A stretch of DNA of 64,000 nucleotides. Origin: Stieleria sp. JC731 (lineage in GTDB: Bacteria > Planctomycetota > Planctomycetia > Pirellulales > Pirellulaceae). Under the pieces are notes generated by a model, which saw nothing but the letters and a program-made list of their open reading frames with translations, was not told the DNA's origin and made no database searches. Position 1 is the first letter of the stretch. Each line of letters begins with the position of its first letter. The stretch covers positions 1,328,481-1,392,480 of the forward strand of contig NZ_JAJKFQ010000005.1 of assembly GCF_020966635.1 (NCBI RefSeq), in the 5' to 3' direction. Position numbers and translations under genes: made by a program. Positions 26,730 to 36,229 of this stretch are shown here, piece by piece.

Positions 26730-28185
26730 ATCAGCCGCAACGCGCCAACGTACGGTTTTCGGTGGTTCGACTGAAGAAACCGCAGGCTGGCGCCACGCGG
26801 CTGATGGTGAAACCGAACGTGCACGCCACAGACATCAACCGCGACTCGCCAACGAGCGGTTATGGTTGGGACGGCTGTGGGAACCGCAGGCTGGCGCCAT
26901 GCGGCTGATGGTGAGATTGAACGTGCACGCCACAGACATCAGCCGCGACGCGCGAGCGTGCGGTTTTGGCTGGGATGGCTGTGGGAACCGCAGGCTGGCG
27001 CCACGCGCTGATGGTGAAACTGAACGTGCACGCTACAGACATCAGCCGCAACGCGCCAGCGTGCGGTTCTGGCTGGGACGACTGTGGGAACCGCAGGCTG
27101 GCGCCATGCGGCTGATGGTGAGATTGAACGTGCACGCCACAGACATCAGCTGCTACAGGCCAGCGTGCAGTTTTGGTTGAGACGACCGTGGGAACCGCAG
27201 GCTGGCGCCACGCGCTGATGGTGAGATTGAACGTGCGTGCCACAGGCATCAGCCGCAACGCGCCAGCGTGCGGTTTGGTTGGGACGACTGTGGAAACCGC
27301 AGGCTGGCGCCATGCGGCTAATGGTGAAATCGAACGTGCACGCCACAGACATCAACCGCGACTCGCCAACGAGCGGTTATGGTTGGGACGGCTGTGGGAA
27401 CCGCAGGCTGGCGCCATGCGGCTGATGGTGAAATCGAAAGAGCACGCCACAGACATCAGCCGCGACGCGCGAGCGTGCGGTTTTGGCTGGGATGGCTGTG
27501 GGAACCGCAGGCTGGCGCCATGCGGCTGATGGTGAAACCGAACGTGCGTGCCACAGACATCAGCCGCAACGCGCGAGCGTGCGGTTCTGGTTGGGATGAC
27601 TGTGGGAACCGCAGGCTGGCGCCATGCGGCTGATGGTGAAACTGAACGTGCACGCTACAGACATCAGCCGCAACGCGCCAGCGTGCGGTTCTGGTTGCGA
27701 TGGCTGTGGTAACCGCAGGCTGGCGCCACGCGGCTGATGGTGAAACTGAACGTGCACGCTACAGACATCAGCCGCAACGCGCCAGCGTGCGGTTCTGGCT
27801 GGGACGACTGTGGGAACCGCAGGCTGGCGCCATGCGGCTGATGGTGAAACCGAACGTTCGTGCCACAGATATCAGCGGCTACGCGTTAGCGTGCGGTTTT
27901 GGATGGGACGGCTGTGGGAACCGCAGGCTGGCGCCATGCGGCTGATGGTGAGATTGAACGTGCACGCCACAGACATCAGCTGCTACAGGCCAGCGTGCAG
28001 TTTTGGTTGAGACGACCGTGGGAACCGCTGGCTGGCGCCATGCGGCTGATGGTGAGATTGAACGTGCACGCCACAGACATCAGCCGCGACGCGCTAGCGT
28101 GCGGTTCTGGCAGGTACGGCTGTGGGAACCGCTGGCTGGCGCCATGCGGCCGATGGTGAAACCGAACGTGCATGCCACAAACATC
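26730..28185. repeat. Tandem array B: 104-bp palindromic unit, 14 copies
   Basis: The motif CGCAGGCTGGCGCCA (or its GCTGG variant) recurs at 26781, 26885, 26989, 27092, 27196, 27298, 27402, 27506, 27610, 27714, 27818, 27922, 28026 and 28130; spacing is 102-104, mostly exactly 104. Each unit holds nested inverted repeats: AACCGCA/TGCGGTT outside and GCGGCTGATG/CATCAGCCGC inside, around a loop with GTGCACGCC. Point changes are scattered, and some units are near-identical. The array fills the gap between the 3' ends of the DUF1501 gene (+) and a glycosyltransferase (-). It is not CRISPR: there are no unique spacers. Confidence 0.93.
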
Positions 28186-28195
28186 TTTTCGCGTT

Positions 28196-29293
28196 TCAGC
28201 GGACGACATCCAACAGCAACTGTTCGTATCGATCAACCATCGTTTGCCAACCGAAACGATCGAGAACATCGGGGCCGCGACGCCCCAGTTGCTCACGTTG
28301 GTCTGGATTTTCGATCAGCTGCTTGATGGCGTTTGCCAACGAAGTGACATCGTTTTCGATCAGCAATCCGTCATGCTTGTCTTGAATGATCGCTCGTGGC
28401 CCACTTTCGCAGTCCACCGAAATGGTTGGAATCGCCATCGCCATCGCTTCCAACAACACAGACGGGAATCCTTCGTACCGACTGGACAAACAAAACATGG
28501 TGGCCTGAGCCAAGGCCGGGCCCAAAGGTTGAACCCATCCCGGTAGTTCGACTCGAGCAGAAAGACCGAGCGATTCGATTTGCCGCTGAAGGGTTTCTCG
28601 CTGTGAGCCTTCGCCGTAAATGTGCAGTGACCATTCTGGGTGCTGGGCGGTGGCAATCGCAAAGGCGTCGACCAGTCGATCGAAGCCCTTTTCGATCTCT
28701 AGTCGGCCTGCGCCGACGATTCGTCTGTTCGCTTGTGCTTCATCGCGACAGGACGAGCTTTCAGGTTGTTTTACAGCCGAAGGAATGACAACCACGTTCT
28801 GAGAGAAAGCAGCCAGAAACGCCTTCGCAGCGTCTGTCAACGCGACAACACGAATCGCACGCCGGTAAGTGCGGCTTCGAAGCCACCCCCACACCGAGCC
28901 GAGCGACTGAGCCGCGGGATCACTCCGTTCACAGACAACGATCGGCGGGCGATGCAATGGCTTTGCCATCAGCACATCGATATTCATGCGGTCGCAGAAC
29001 GAAAGAACGGCATCAGGGGTGATCGAGTCGATTGCCGTGGCAATACCTTTCTGACGTTTCAGCACCTGACGCCACTTGGCCAGAGGGCCGCGCGCATTGG
29101 ACTTGACGTTCAGGCACATCCGTTTGACGGACGGACTTGTCGACCTCCGTTGCGGGCCATCGTCAGATAGCGTGACTAACGTGATTTTGTGACCACGCAA
29201 TGCCAAATCATCGGCGAGTGCGGCCATGACGCGTTCTGCCCCGCCACCAGATAACGAGTGGATGAAGCATGCGACCTTGAGTGATCTGTTCAA
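28196..29293 (-). CDS. Glycosyltransferase family 4 protein
   Basis: A 365-residue GT-B glycosyltransferase. The acceptor-side start VACFIHSLSGGGAERVM is typical of the GT4 branch, and the nucleotide-sugar site has RYEGFPSVLLEAMAMAIP with the E-x7-E pattern (catalytic glutamates). IVGAGRLEIEKGFDRLVDAF is the usual linker into the second domain. It is cytoplasmic or membrane-associated and probably acts in polysaccharide or lipid-linked glycan synthesis; donor and acceptor are unknown. Its 3' end abuts the 104-bp array. Confidence 0.9.
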   Translation of the reverse strand: MNRSLKVACFIHSLSGGGAERVMAALADDLALRGHKITLVTLSDDGPQRRSTSPSVKRMCLNVKSNARGPLAKWRQVLKRQKGIATAIDSITPDAVLSFCDRMNIDVLMAKPLHRPPIVVCERSDPAAQSLGSVWGWLRSRTYRRAIRVVALTDAAKAFLAAFSQNVVVIPSAVKQPESSSCRDEAQANRRIVGAGRLEIEKGFDRLVDAFAIATAQHPEWSLHIYGEGSQRETLQRQIESLGLSARVELPGWVQPLGPALAQATMFCLSSRYEGFPSVLLEAMAMAIPTISVDCESGPRAIIQDKHDGLLIENDVTSLANAIKQLIENPDQREQLGRRGPDVLDRFGWQTMVDRYEQLLLDVVR

Positions 29294-29349
29294 CGAATGT
29301 CGTTGGGCGTGAATAACTTAACCAGAAAAACGACAGGTCGAGCGAGTGC

Positions 29350-30330
29350 TTAGATCGGTTCGGCGCCTGCGGGAGTCGGAATCGGTTCCGGTAATAGCTC
29401 TTCACCAACCTGCGGAAACTGCTGCTCGGTCGTAGGCGGTTTGGGTTCTGGTGGAACGACATCGAAGTTCGCCCGAGCGGTTTCAGGTGAAGTCGTCACA
29501 TCCCCACTGGGTATCGGTGCGGTGAACGTTTCGTCGGAATCGACCGGTTCATATGCGACCCACTGGTTTAGCAAGCGATAGGTCGCATCAAATCCGGCTG
29601 TCGAACGTAGCCATCGAAGATCAGGATTTTGGGTCACACCTTCAAACCGATCGACCGCTTCAACGAGTTCACGAGTGATGTTACCGGTGTTCGTCGCGCT
29701 GATGATGTGATCAAGCTTTAGATAGTCGATCCAGATTTGGCCCTGCTCCCCAAGGGAGGCCAGCTTCGAAAGCAACGTCGAAGACGAAAGGCGAAGGCTG
29801 TCAAGCTGAGCAGGTTGATTCGGCTGTGGAAAGCGTGACGCGACGTCAGCGGAATCTTCCAGCAGTCGCTCGCCCGGGACCGGTGTGATGGAGCCAAGTG
29901 GGACTTCTGATGAACCGTAATACGGGGTGTTCACCGGAGGGTAGTCACCATAATCGGGGACTCGGTAGTCGGGAGTTCGGTATGCCGGTGCGTACGATGG
30001 TGGGACGTGTTCGTATTCGTAGCCGTATCGATAGGCAGGGCGATACGATTGGTAGCTATATCCGTACGAGTATCGAGGTGGCATCGATGAACTTGGTGCC
30101 ACGTTCAATGAAAAGAACGGTGTCTGTATCCGGACACCACTGGGGGCCGAAGGTATTGGTGGGGCGGGGGCGAGATACCTGCCGGGGATGACTGGCGCGA
30201 CAATCGGTGCACCATAGCCACGACGGAAACGTTGCGCTTCCGCATTCGAAGGTCCCAAAAGCGAGAGGAACGCGATCACGACGAAAAGTCGTAGCGAGCC
30301 GTTTCGCAGAAGTTTGATGATGGAGGACAT
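29350..30330 (-). CDS. Secreted Tyr/Pro-rich protein of unknown function
   Basis: About 326 residues from ATG 30330 (an in-frame GTG lies at 30354). A signal peptide (RLFVVIAFLSLLGPSNAEAQ) is followed by a striking Tyr/Pro/Arg-rich region (about 45-150, with YSYGYSYQSYRPAYRYGYEY), then a helical domain with LASLGEQGQIWIDYLKLDHI, and a Pro-rich tail. Such Tyr/Pro-rich segments occur in envelope proteins of planctomycetes. I do not recognise a family and propose no function. Confidence 0.75.
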   Translation of the reverse strand: MSSIIKLLRNGSLRLFVVIAFLSLLGPSNAEAQRFRRGYGAPIVAPVIPGRYLAPAPPIPSAPSGVRIQTPFFSLNVAPSSSMPPRYSYGYSYQSYRPAYRYGYEYEHVPPSYAPAYRTPDYRVPDYGDYPPVNTPYYGSSEVPLGSITPVPGERLLEDSADVASRFPQPNQPAQLDSLRLSSSTLLSKLASLGEQGQIWIDYLKLDHIISATNTGNITRELVEAVDRFEGVTQNPDLRWLRSTAGFDATYRLLNQWVAYEPVDSDETFTAPIPSGDVTTSPETARANFDVVPPEPKPPTTEQQFPQVGEELLPEPIPTPAGAEPI

Positions 30331-30642
30331 CGCAACACCTGAGTTGTATTTCACCGGACATGCTCAGTCTGAGCTGCCAAGACCGAAGGCGTAACTTGAA
30401 ACAAGTAACGGTCCGCCGGCCATCTACCATTGTAGCGTAAGCCCACGAAAGAACAGATGAATTGCCGGGGCACAGAATCGCCGCGACTGGTCGGTTGCTC
30501 GCACTTATAACCGTTCTATTCGTTATCCGAGTCCATCTTGGGGCCGACCATCCGGCGTTTGCGGAGGGGGCGGATTGGTTTGCGTGAACCCAATGATTTG
30601 GCGCCGGAGGTTCGGTATCTGGCCGGCCAACTCGGAGCTTGG

Positions 30643-32214
30643 CTAAAGTTTCTCGGTCTGCTTGTCAAACAGAGGCATCGGGAAGTCGGGTTCGATCGTT
30701 CGATCATTCAGAAACGCTTGTTCGAGCCGATGAACAATTTCAGGATGCTTCTCAGCCAAATTATTCGACTCGGTGACATCCGTTTCTAGGTCATACAGTT
30801 CCCACTCGCCCGGATTTTTACGCAGCACGTTTCGGCGAATTGCTTTCCATTTGCCATCTCGTACCGCGACGATTCCGCCATAGCCATTGAAATTCCAAAT
30901 CAAAGGTTTCGCCCGCTCGGTTGGCTGGCCTTCAAGAAGGCTAACAAGACTGATTCCATCAAGGGTCTGCGCTGTCGGCAAAGCAGCGCCCGCGACTTCG
31001 GCTAATGTGGGGAACCAATCCGGGAAGTAACTCGGGAAACTGTTGGTCGTGCCTGGGTGAACGTAACCCGGCCAGCGAACAATACAGGGGATCCGGATGC
31101 CTCCTTCGTCAGCGCTACCCTTGAAGCCCTTTAAGCCACCATTGGAATTGAAAAAGGTGCATGCCGCACCACCGATATGAAACTTTGGATTTCGTCCGCC
31201 GTGAGTCGGTCCATTGTCCGATGTAAAGATCACGATCGTGTTGTTAACCAACGCATGTTTCTCAAGTCGGTCGAGGACTTTTCCGACGTGCTCGTCAAGA
31301 TCGGAGATCATTGCGGCATAGGCGGCACGTGGTCTGGGGTGAGGAAGGTATCCGTTGTCACCTCGGTAAACACCGTTTTCTTCGTCCCAAGATTCAGGGT
31401 ATTGGTCGATCCATTCTTGCGGCGGTTGCATCGACACGTGTGGTTCAACGAATGGCAAGTACAGAAAGAACGGTGCGTCTTTGTTTTGATCGAGGAACTT
31501 CAATGCTTGTTGCAAAATAAGGTCCGGCGCATAGTTGGCAGAGCGATAGTCGTCAGCGCTGACAGGCCCCTCGGGTTTTGAATCGTGTCCTGGGATCGGG
31601 TATTTGTTGATTCGTACTTCACGTTCGTCACTATCAAGGAACAGCGGATAGTAACTGTGCGCGTTTCGTTGTCCGTTGTATCCATAGAAACGATCGAAAC
31701 CCTGTTTGATCGGAGAACCTTCGGTGTTCGATGGTCCCAGCCCCCACTTGCCAAACGCACCTGTTTTATAGCCCGAGCCTTTGAGGACTTCGGCGATGGT
31801 GACGATATCGGCGGTGATCGGAAACTGCCCAGGAAAGACTCGACCATTTCCTGAATCTCGATTGCTGCGGATTTCGGCATGGCCCAAGTGTTGGCCGGTC
31901 ATCAGTGTGCAGCGTGCCGGGGCACAGACTGGCGCTCCGGTGTAGTGATCTAAAAATCGAACACCCTCACTTGCCAAGCGATCGAGGTTCGGAGTTTTGA
32001 TTTTCTCCTGTCCGTAGCAGCCGAGTTCACCATAGCCCAAGTCATCGGCGAGAATAAATACGATGTTTGGAGGCGCAGCGATCGTGTGATTGGCTGATAC
32101 AAGGATGCTCGTGATACAGAGCAAACCACCGATCAAACCCCGATTGCTGCGAAGGTTCCTACAGCTTCCGATCGAGATGACTTGTTTAGCAAAGAGACCG
32201 AGTTGCTGAATCAT
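30643..32214 (-). CDS. Sulfatase (arylsulfatase A-like)
   Basis: A 523-residue exported sulfatase. Its signal is near residues 26-47, and the mature part begins PPNIVFILADDLGYGELGCY, with the metal-binding Asp pair. The C-x-P-x-R motif CAPARCTLMTG (Cys97) would be converted to formylglycine for catalysis. GKWGLGPSNTEG and FTSDNGPTHGG are further active-site blocks. Sulfatases are strongly expanded in marine Pirellulaceae for use of sulfated algal polysaccharides; the substrate is unknown. It is divergent from bcp. Confidence 0.93.
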   Translation of the reverse strand: MIQQLGLFAKQVISIGSCRNLRSNRGLIGGLLCITSILVSANHTIAAPPNIVFILADDLGYGELGCYGQEKIKTPNLDRLASEGVRFLDHYTGAPVCAPARCTLMTGQHLGHAEIRSNRDSGNGRVFPGQFPITADIVTIAEVLKGSGYKTGAFGKWGLGPSNTEGSPIKQGFDRFYGYNGQRNAHSYYPLFLDSDEREVRINKYPIPGHDSKPEGPVSADDYRSANYAPDLILQQALKFLDQNKDAPFFLYLPFVEPHVSMQPPQEWIDQYPESWDEENGVYRGDNGYLPHPRPRAAYAAMISDLDEHVGKVLDRLEKHALVNNTIVIFTSDNGPTHGGRNPKFHIGGAACTFFNSNGGLKGFKGSADEGGIRIPCIVRWPGYVHPGTTNSFPSYFPDWFPTLAEVAGAALPTAQTLDGISLVSLLEGQPTERAKPLIWNFNGYGGIVAVRDGKWKAIRRNVLRKNPGEWELYDLETDVTESNNLAEKHPEIVHRLEQAFLNDRTIEPDFPMPLFDKQTEKL

Positions 32215-32599
32215 GTTGGCCTGCGCTTGATGGCTAATAGCTTTTTGGGAAACGCCCAGACAGTAAACCCCGATCGCTGCCGGATACTGAGTGCGGAGTA
32301 GCTGGACTCGTAAAGTCGGTTCCTACAGAGGGAAGTTTCTACTGTGTGAATGCCGATGTCAAATTTCCTGCTGCTGCTAACCATCGGACCTGCGTGAAAC
32401 GTCGAGAGCTATCGCGGCATGGTTCTAACTGGTGGGGCACTGCGCTGCGTCAAATGATGCGATGGTCAATCACAAATTGCCATTCGCATCTTCATGGTCA
32501 GGCATCGCCGTTCTTTCAGTCGGGTGGGTTTGGCGAGCATTGCCGGCCCGGTATATTTTTGCATTGAAATCGCAATTTCGGTATCGAAAGGAACATCCC
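32215..32599. other. Intergenic region between sulfatase and bcp
   Basis: 385 bases between divergent genes. An open frame runs in phase with bcp from 32432, but the part before 32600 has no protein-like features. I see no repeat, RNA gene or clear promoter boxes. Confidence 0.45.
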
Positions 32600-33079
32600 A
32601 TGGCTGATTGGTTGGAACCGGGCACGAAAGCCCCTGCATTCACTTTGAAAGATGACGCGGGTAACAAGGTCAAGCTGAGCGATCTTAAAGGCAACCCCGT
32701 CGTCCTGTATTTCTACCCCCGCGATGACACGCCGGGCTGTACGAAAGAGGCTTGCGCGTTCCGAGATCGATACGACGAGATGAAAGCACTTGGAGCTCAG
32801 CTTTTTGGAGTCAGCGCAGACACCGCCGAGAGCCATGCCGCGTTTCGCGAAAAGTATTCTTTGCCGTTCCCGTTGCTAGTCGATGAAAAGCACGCGATGC
32901 TCGAAAAGTACGGAGCGTGGCGTGAGAAAAACATGTACGGCAAAATATCCATGGGCATCCAAAGAAGTACCTACCTGCTGGATGCGGAAGGCAAGGTTGT
33001 CAAGGTTTGGAAACGCGTCAAAGTTGACGGTCACGACCAGAAAGTCATCGAGGCGATAACTGAGTTGACTGAAAAGTAG
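32600..33079 (+). CDS. bcp: Thioredoxin-dependent peroxiredoxin (Bcp family)
   Basis: A 159-residue AhpC/TSA-fold peroxidase that reduces peroxides with electrons from thioredoxin. The active site is [20 protein letters not shown]: peroxidatic Cys47 and the resolving Cys52 five residues later, as in Bcp of the E. coli type. ATG 32600 is preceded by AAAGGAA at a good distance; the longer open frame from 32432 is rejected. It is cytoplasmic and monocistronic. Confidence 0.95.
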   Translation: MADWLEPGTKAPAFTLKDDAGNKVKLSDLKGNPVVLYFYPRDDTPGCTKEACAFRDRYDEMKALGAQLFGVSADTAESHAAFREKYSLPFPLLVDEKHAMLEKYGAWREKNMYGKISMGIQRSTYLLDAEGKVVKVWKRVKVDGHDQKVIEAITELTEK

Positions 33080-33141
33080 CAGTATCGTCCAGTGATTCGA
33101 TGGTTGATCTCAGGACAAGTTGGACATGAAATGCAGTTCAG

Positions 33142-34119
33142 CTAAGAGCTTTGACTGAATTGTTTTAACGACACCTCGGATCGTTTTCCGGCGTTCCGTC
33201 CAAGGTCGATCAGTTGTTCGGGTGTCGTAAAGTCGTACCAGGGAAACTCACCCACGTCCGGTCGAATCACAACATCGGCGAGCGCCAGTGCGTGCCGCCG
33301 GCAGATCGCTTCGCCCAACTCTTCCATTCGTAGCATCACATCAACGGTGGTGCCAAAGGAGTCGCCGCTTCGCAGGTTGCTGCCGACGTCGATCGCAATC
33401 GTTGGCAGGCCGTAGGACTGGGCGACCAAGACAGGGATCGAATCGAGTACCCCAATATCTGTTAGCAGCATTCCGTCCCACTGGATCGGTGGAAAGAACC
33501 CCGGAATGGACATTGATGCGAGGATCGCGCGACGTAGCGACCCTGATTCGATCACGACACGATGTCCACTTTTTAAATCCGCCGCAACAATGCTAAGTGG
33601 ACAGTTGGTCTCGCGAATATCAATATCGGGAATCAGACTCTCGATCGCTTCGTTGAGTAGCGCGTTGGACATCATCGCCGGGCCTGACATGATTTTCGAA
33701 AGACGATGGCCGTGGCGCATCATTTTTTCGAGCCGCCGATACCAAGTCGCAAACCAATCCAACGGCGTTGACGATTCCGATTGATCGGCTTTTCGTTTGC
33801 TGACCTTTTCGGCGTCATCCATCAATCCGCGACACTTACCAGAAAAGATCGGCGAATGCAGCAGTTCGATCGCTTTGGCCTGCACCCGCTTGATGTCTAG
33901 ATCGATCGCACAAAGGCTACCCATCAGACTGCCGATGCTGACACCCACGATGCGCTCGGTTCGAACCCCTGCACCGCCGATCGCCTCCATGGCCCCGAGA
34001 TGAGCGAGTCCCCGCGCCCCTCCGCCCCCCATCGCAACGACAACACCGGGGCTTGGGTCATGATTCAAAATCACGTTTGCATGTTTTGCTCCGGCATTGA
34101 CGAAGCTTGCTGTACTCAT
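33142..34119 (-). CDS. Patatin-like phospholipase family protein
   Basis: A 325-residue patatin/RssA-type serine hydrolase. It has the glycine-rich oxyanion loop MGGGGARGLAHLG (30-42), the nucleophile elbow GVSIGS with Ser61, and the catalytic aspartate Asp221 in LTDIG (more often DGG in this family). No signal peptide is seen, so it is probably cytoplasmic or membrane-associated and acts on lipids. It lies between bcp and the beta-oxidation operon, which may hint at fatty acid release, but that is inference. Confidence 0.88.
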   Translation of the reverse strand: MSTASFVNAGAKHANVILNHDPSPGVVVAMGGGGARGLAHLGAMEAIGGAGVRTERIVGVSIGSLMGSLCAIDLDIKRVQAKAIELLHSPIFSGKCRGLMDDAEKVSKRKADQSESSTPLDWFATWYRRLEKMMRHGHRLSKIMSGPAMMSNALLNEAIESLIPDIDIRETNCPLSIVAADLKSGHRVVIESGSLRRAILASMSIPGFFPPIQWDGMLLTDIGVLDSIPVLVAQSYGLPTIAIDVGSNLRSGDSFGTTVDVMLRMEELGEAICRRHALALADVVIRPDVGEFPWYDFTTPEQLIDLGRNAGKRSEVSLKQFSQSS

Positions 34120-34210
34120 CGCAGCTCCTCCTCAAGGACATTGATACGAGCGAACATGCCAGAATCGATTTCCAGGCACACGTTGCGCCGAAAGGTTGAT
34201 GGATTTCGAT

Positions 34211-36229
34211 TTACGATTGGTATGACTGCATGATTGGGCCAGGCATTGTGCCATCCAATTCGTTCCAGCCTTCGTCGGCGATCTGTTTACCCAATTGTGT
34301 CAATTGCCGAAAATCAGAGTCCGTCGGCAAGCCTCCGTTAATCCGTCTTCTTAGATGGCGGCAAATCGCATCGGCAGCAATGCGCGTGACCTTGTCGTCT
34401 TGTCGCGATGCGAACAACGCGGTTACCAATACCGTGACCGCATCTTGCACTTGGGACGACAGCGCTGACATGCGGCATTGGCGGTCGGCAAGCTTTAGCT
34501 GGTACTTCCGCATCGCATCACTGATCCGGATTCCACTGCCGGACAAATATTGTTGTGCGAACCGAACATGTTTAAGCAACGACATATCGATGTCACGCAA
34601 TACGTCTTCGTCTTCCCAATGGGATGAAAGCAGACGTTTGCCGGAGTACCACTGGGTGTAGCTGGTCATCGGACCACGCAATGCCCAAAGGTGTTTCGGG
34701 TTGGCCAGGTTTGGCGCACTGACTCCTAAATCATGAAGCGCCCGACCGATCGGTTCAAAGAACTTTTTCCCGTGATCTTTGACAAGCGATTTGAAGAACG
34801 CCATTGCCAACATTTCACCTTCGCCTTCGTAGATGCACGGGGCGAGGAAGTCGTGAACGTTGTCGCCGAATAAATGGCCGTGAAGGAACGATCGCCCACC
34901 ATGAGTCTTCATGAACAGTTCGATCGCGGCTTCTTTCTGAGCTTCACTGCCAAAGATTTTGGCAATGATACATTCCATTTCACCGCGGTAGCCTTCGTCT
35001 AGAAGCTCGGCACACCATTGTGTAAGTGCGTCGGCAGCGACGATCAAGCCTGCCAGATAGCCGACCCTCCGTTGCACCAATTCGCGACGGTCGATCGCTT
35101 GTCCATAGGTCGATCGAAACGACGCCCAGGGCAGCATCTCGGCCATCATCATTCGCATCGTCCCTGCGGCATTCGCACAAAGCGAGACGCGGCCGAGATT
35201 CAAACCGTGATACGCGATCGTTAACCCATCGCCGTGCGTCGGATGAAGTCGGTTTTCGACTGGAATCCGGAAGTTCTTAAATACCAAACCGTTGTTTTCT
35301 GCTCGCCGCAAGGCGTAAAGGCCATAGCGATTGAAGTGAAAATGTTCGGTTTCCAGTTGAGGCAGTTCGGCGATGAGGACGCTGGGAACTCCATCGATTT
35401 TGCAAACCAGACCGATCGTTCGACCGAAGTCAGAGTTTGTGATGAAAAGCTTTTCGCCGTTGACGACATAGTGATCGCCTTCAAGGCGAGCCGTCGTTTT
35501 CAGGGCGGTCAGGTCGCTACCCGCACCCGGTTCGGTTAGCGCGAAAGCAGACAATCGCCTGCCGTCGGCTAGACCTGGCAGAAAGCGGCGTTTCTGTTCG
35601 TCCGTACCGAATGAACGTACGGGGTCAACAGCTCCGATGCATCCATGGACTGACGCGAGTCCCGCGACCGTCGGGTCAACCATCGCCATCTTGGTGATCA
35701 TCCTTGTGAACTGTCTCATGCTGGCGCCACTGCCGCCGTATTCCTTGCCGACTAAAAGGCCCCAGTATCCGGCGGCGCCCAATTGCCCAAACACCTTGGT
35801 GCTCAATTTGCCTTTGTCGTTGTAAAGTGTGCCGTCCTCTTTGGCTTTGCAGACGACTTCCAGGGACTTCGTGACGACACGGACGACGTCGTTGTCGTCG
35901 GGATCCTTTTGCGAATTAAACAAATTGGTATCGACGTCGTTGTCCCACACGGCGCGATGGACGGGGCTGTTGACCGTTTTGTATTGTTCTGCGAAAAGGT
36001 CTTCGACTTGATCATCCGCCGTATCGATGACACCGGTACGTTGGGCTTCGTCTGCAGAAGCTCCGCCCAAACGCAGTGCGACTTCGGCGAAAGATTCTGA
36101 GCCGGCGTCGGAACCTTTTTTCCCGGCCTTGCGTGTCTCGGGCACTTTCGAGACCGGTTCCGGTGGTGATGTCGCCGGGAGCGACGTTTCTGTTGCAGGG
36201 TTCAATGTCGGTTCGAAATCAAGACTCAT
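34211..36229 (-). CDS. Acyl-CoA dehydrogenase family protein, long form
   Basis: A 672-residue flavoprotein that introduces the trans-2 double bond into acyl-CoA. A Pro/Ser-rich leader (first ~45 residues) is followed by the dehydrogenase fold: AFALTEPGAGSDLTALKTTA (FAD/substrate block), SVLIAELP, and the likely base in APCIYEGEGEMLAMAFF. It is about 290 residues longer than classical short-chain enzymes and so resembles the VLCAD/FadE-like class with a C-terminal helical extension. SD AGGGGA precedes the start. The start overlaps the 3' end of the FadJ-type gene by 11 bases. Confidence 0.9.
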   Translation of the reverse strand: MSLDFEPTLNPATETSLPATSPPEPVSKVPETRKAGKKGSDAGSESFAEVALRLGGASADEAQRTGVIDTADDQVEDLFAEQYKTVNSPVHRAVWDNDVDTNLFNSQKDPDDNDVVRVVTKSLEVVCKAKEDGTLYNDKGKLSTKVFGQLGAAGYWGLLVGKEYGGSGASMRQFTRMITKMAMVDPTVAGLASVHGCIGAVDPVRSFGTDEQKRRFLPGLADGRRLSAFALTEPGAGSDLTALKTTARLEGDHYVVNGEKLFITNSDFGRTIGLVCKIDGVPSVLIAELPQLETEHFHFNRYGLYALRRAENNGLVFKNFRIPVENRLHPTHGDGLTIAYHGLNLGRVSLCANAAGTMRMMMAEMLPWASFRSTYGQAIDRRELVQRRVGYLAGLIVAADALTQWCAELLDEGYRGEMECIIAKIFGSEAQKEAAIELFMKTHGGRSFLHGHLFGDNVHDFLAPCIYEGEGEMLAMAFFKSLVKDHGKKFFEPIGRALHDLGVSAPNLANPKHLWALRGPMTSYTQWYSGKRLLSSHWEDEDVLRDIDMSLLKHVRFAQQYLSGSGIRISDAMRKYQLKLADRQCRMSALSSQVQDAVTVLVTALFASRQDDKVTRIAADAICRHLRRRINGGLPTDSDFRQLTQLGKQIADEGWNELDGTMPGPIMQSYQS

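Noticed and set aside
26730-28185. Possible CRISPR array
   Set aside because: The whole 104-bp unit is repeated, with no unique spacers, units are too long, and there are no cas genes.
26860-28326. Many overlapping open frames on both strands coding repeated Arg/Ala-rich peptides
   Set aside because: They come from the 104-bp repeat array. The period is not a multiple of three, so frames shift at every unit, and no start signals or family features exist.
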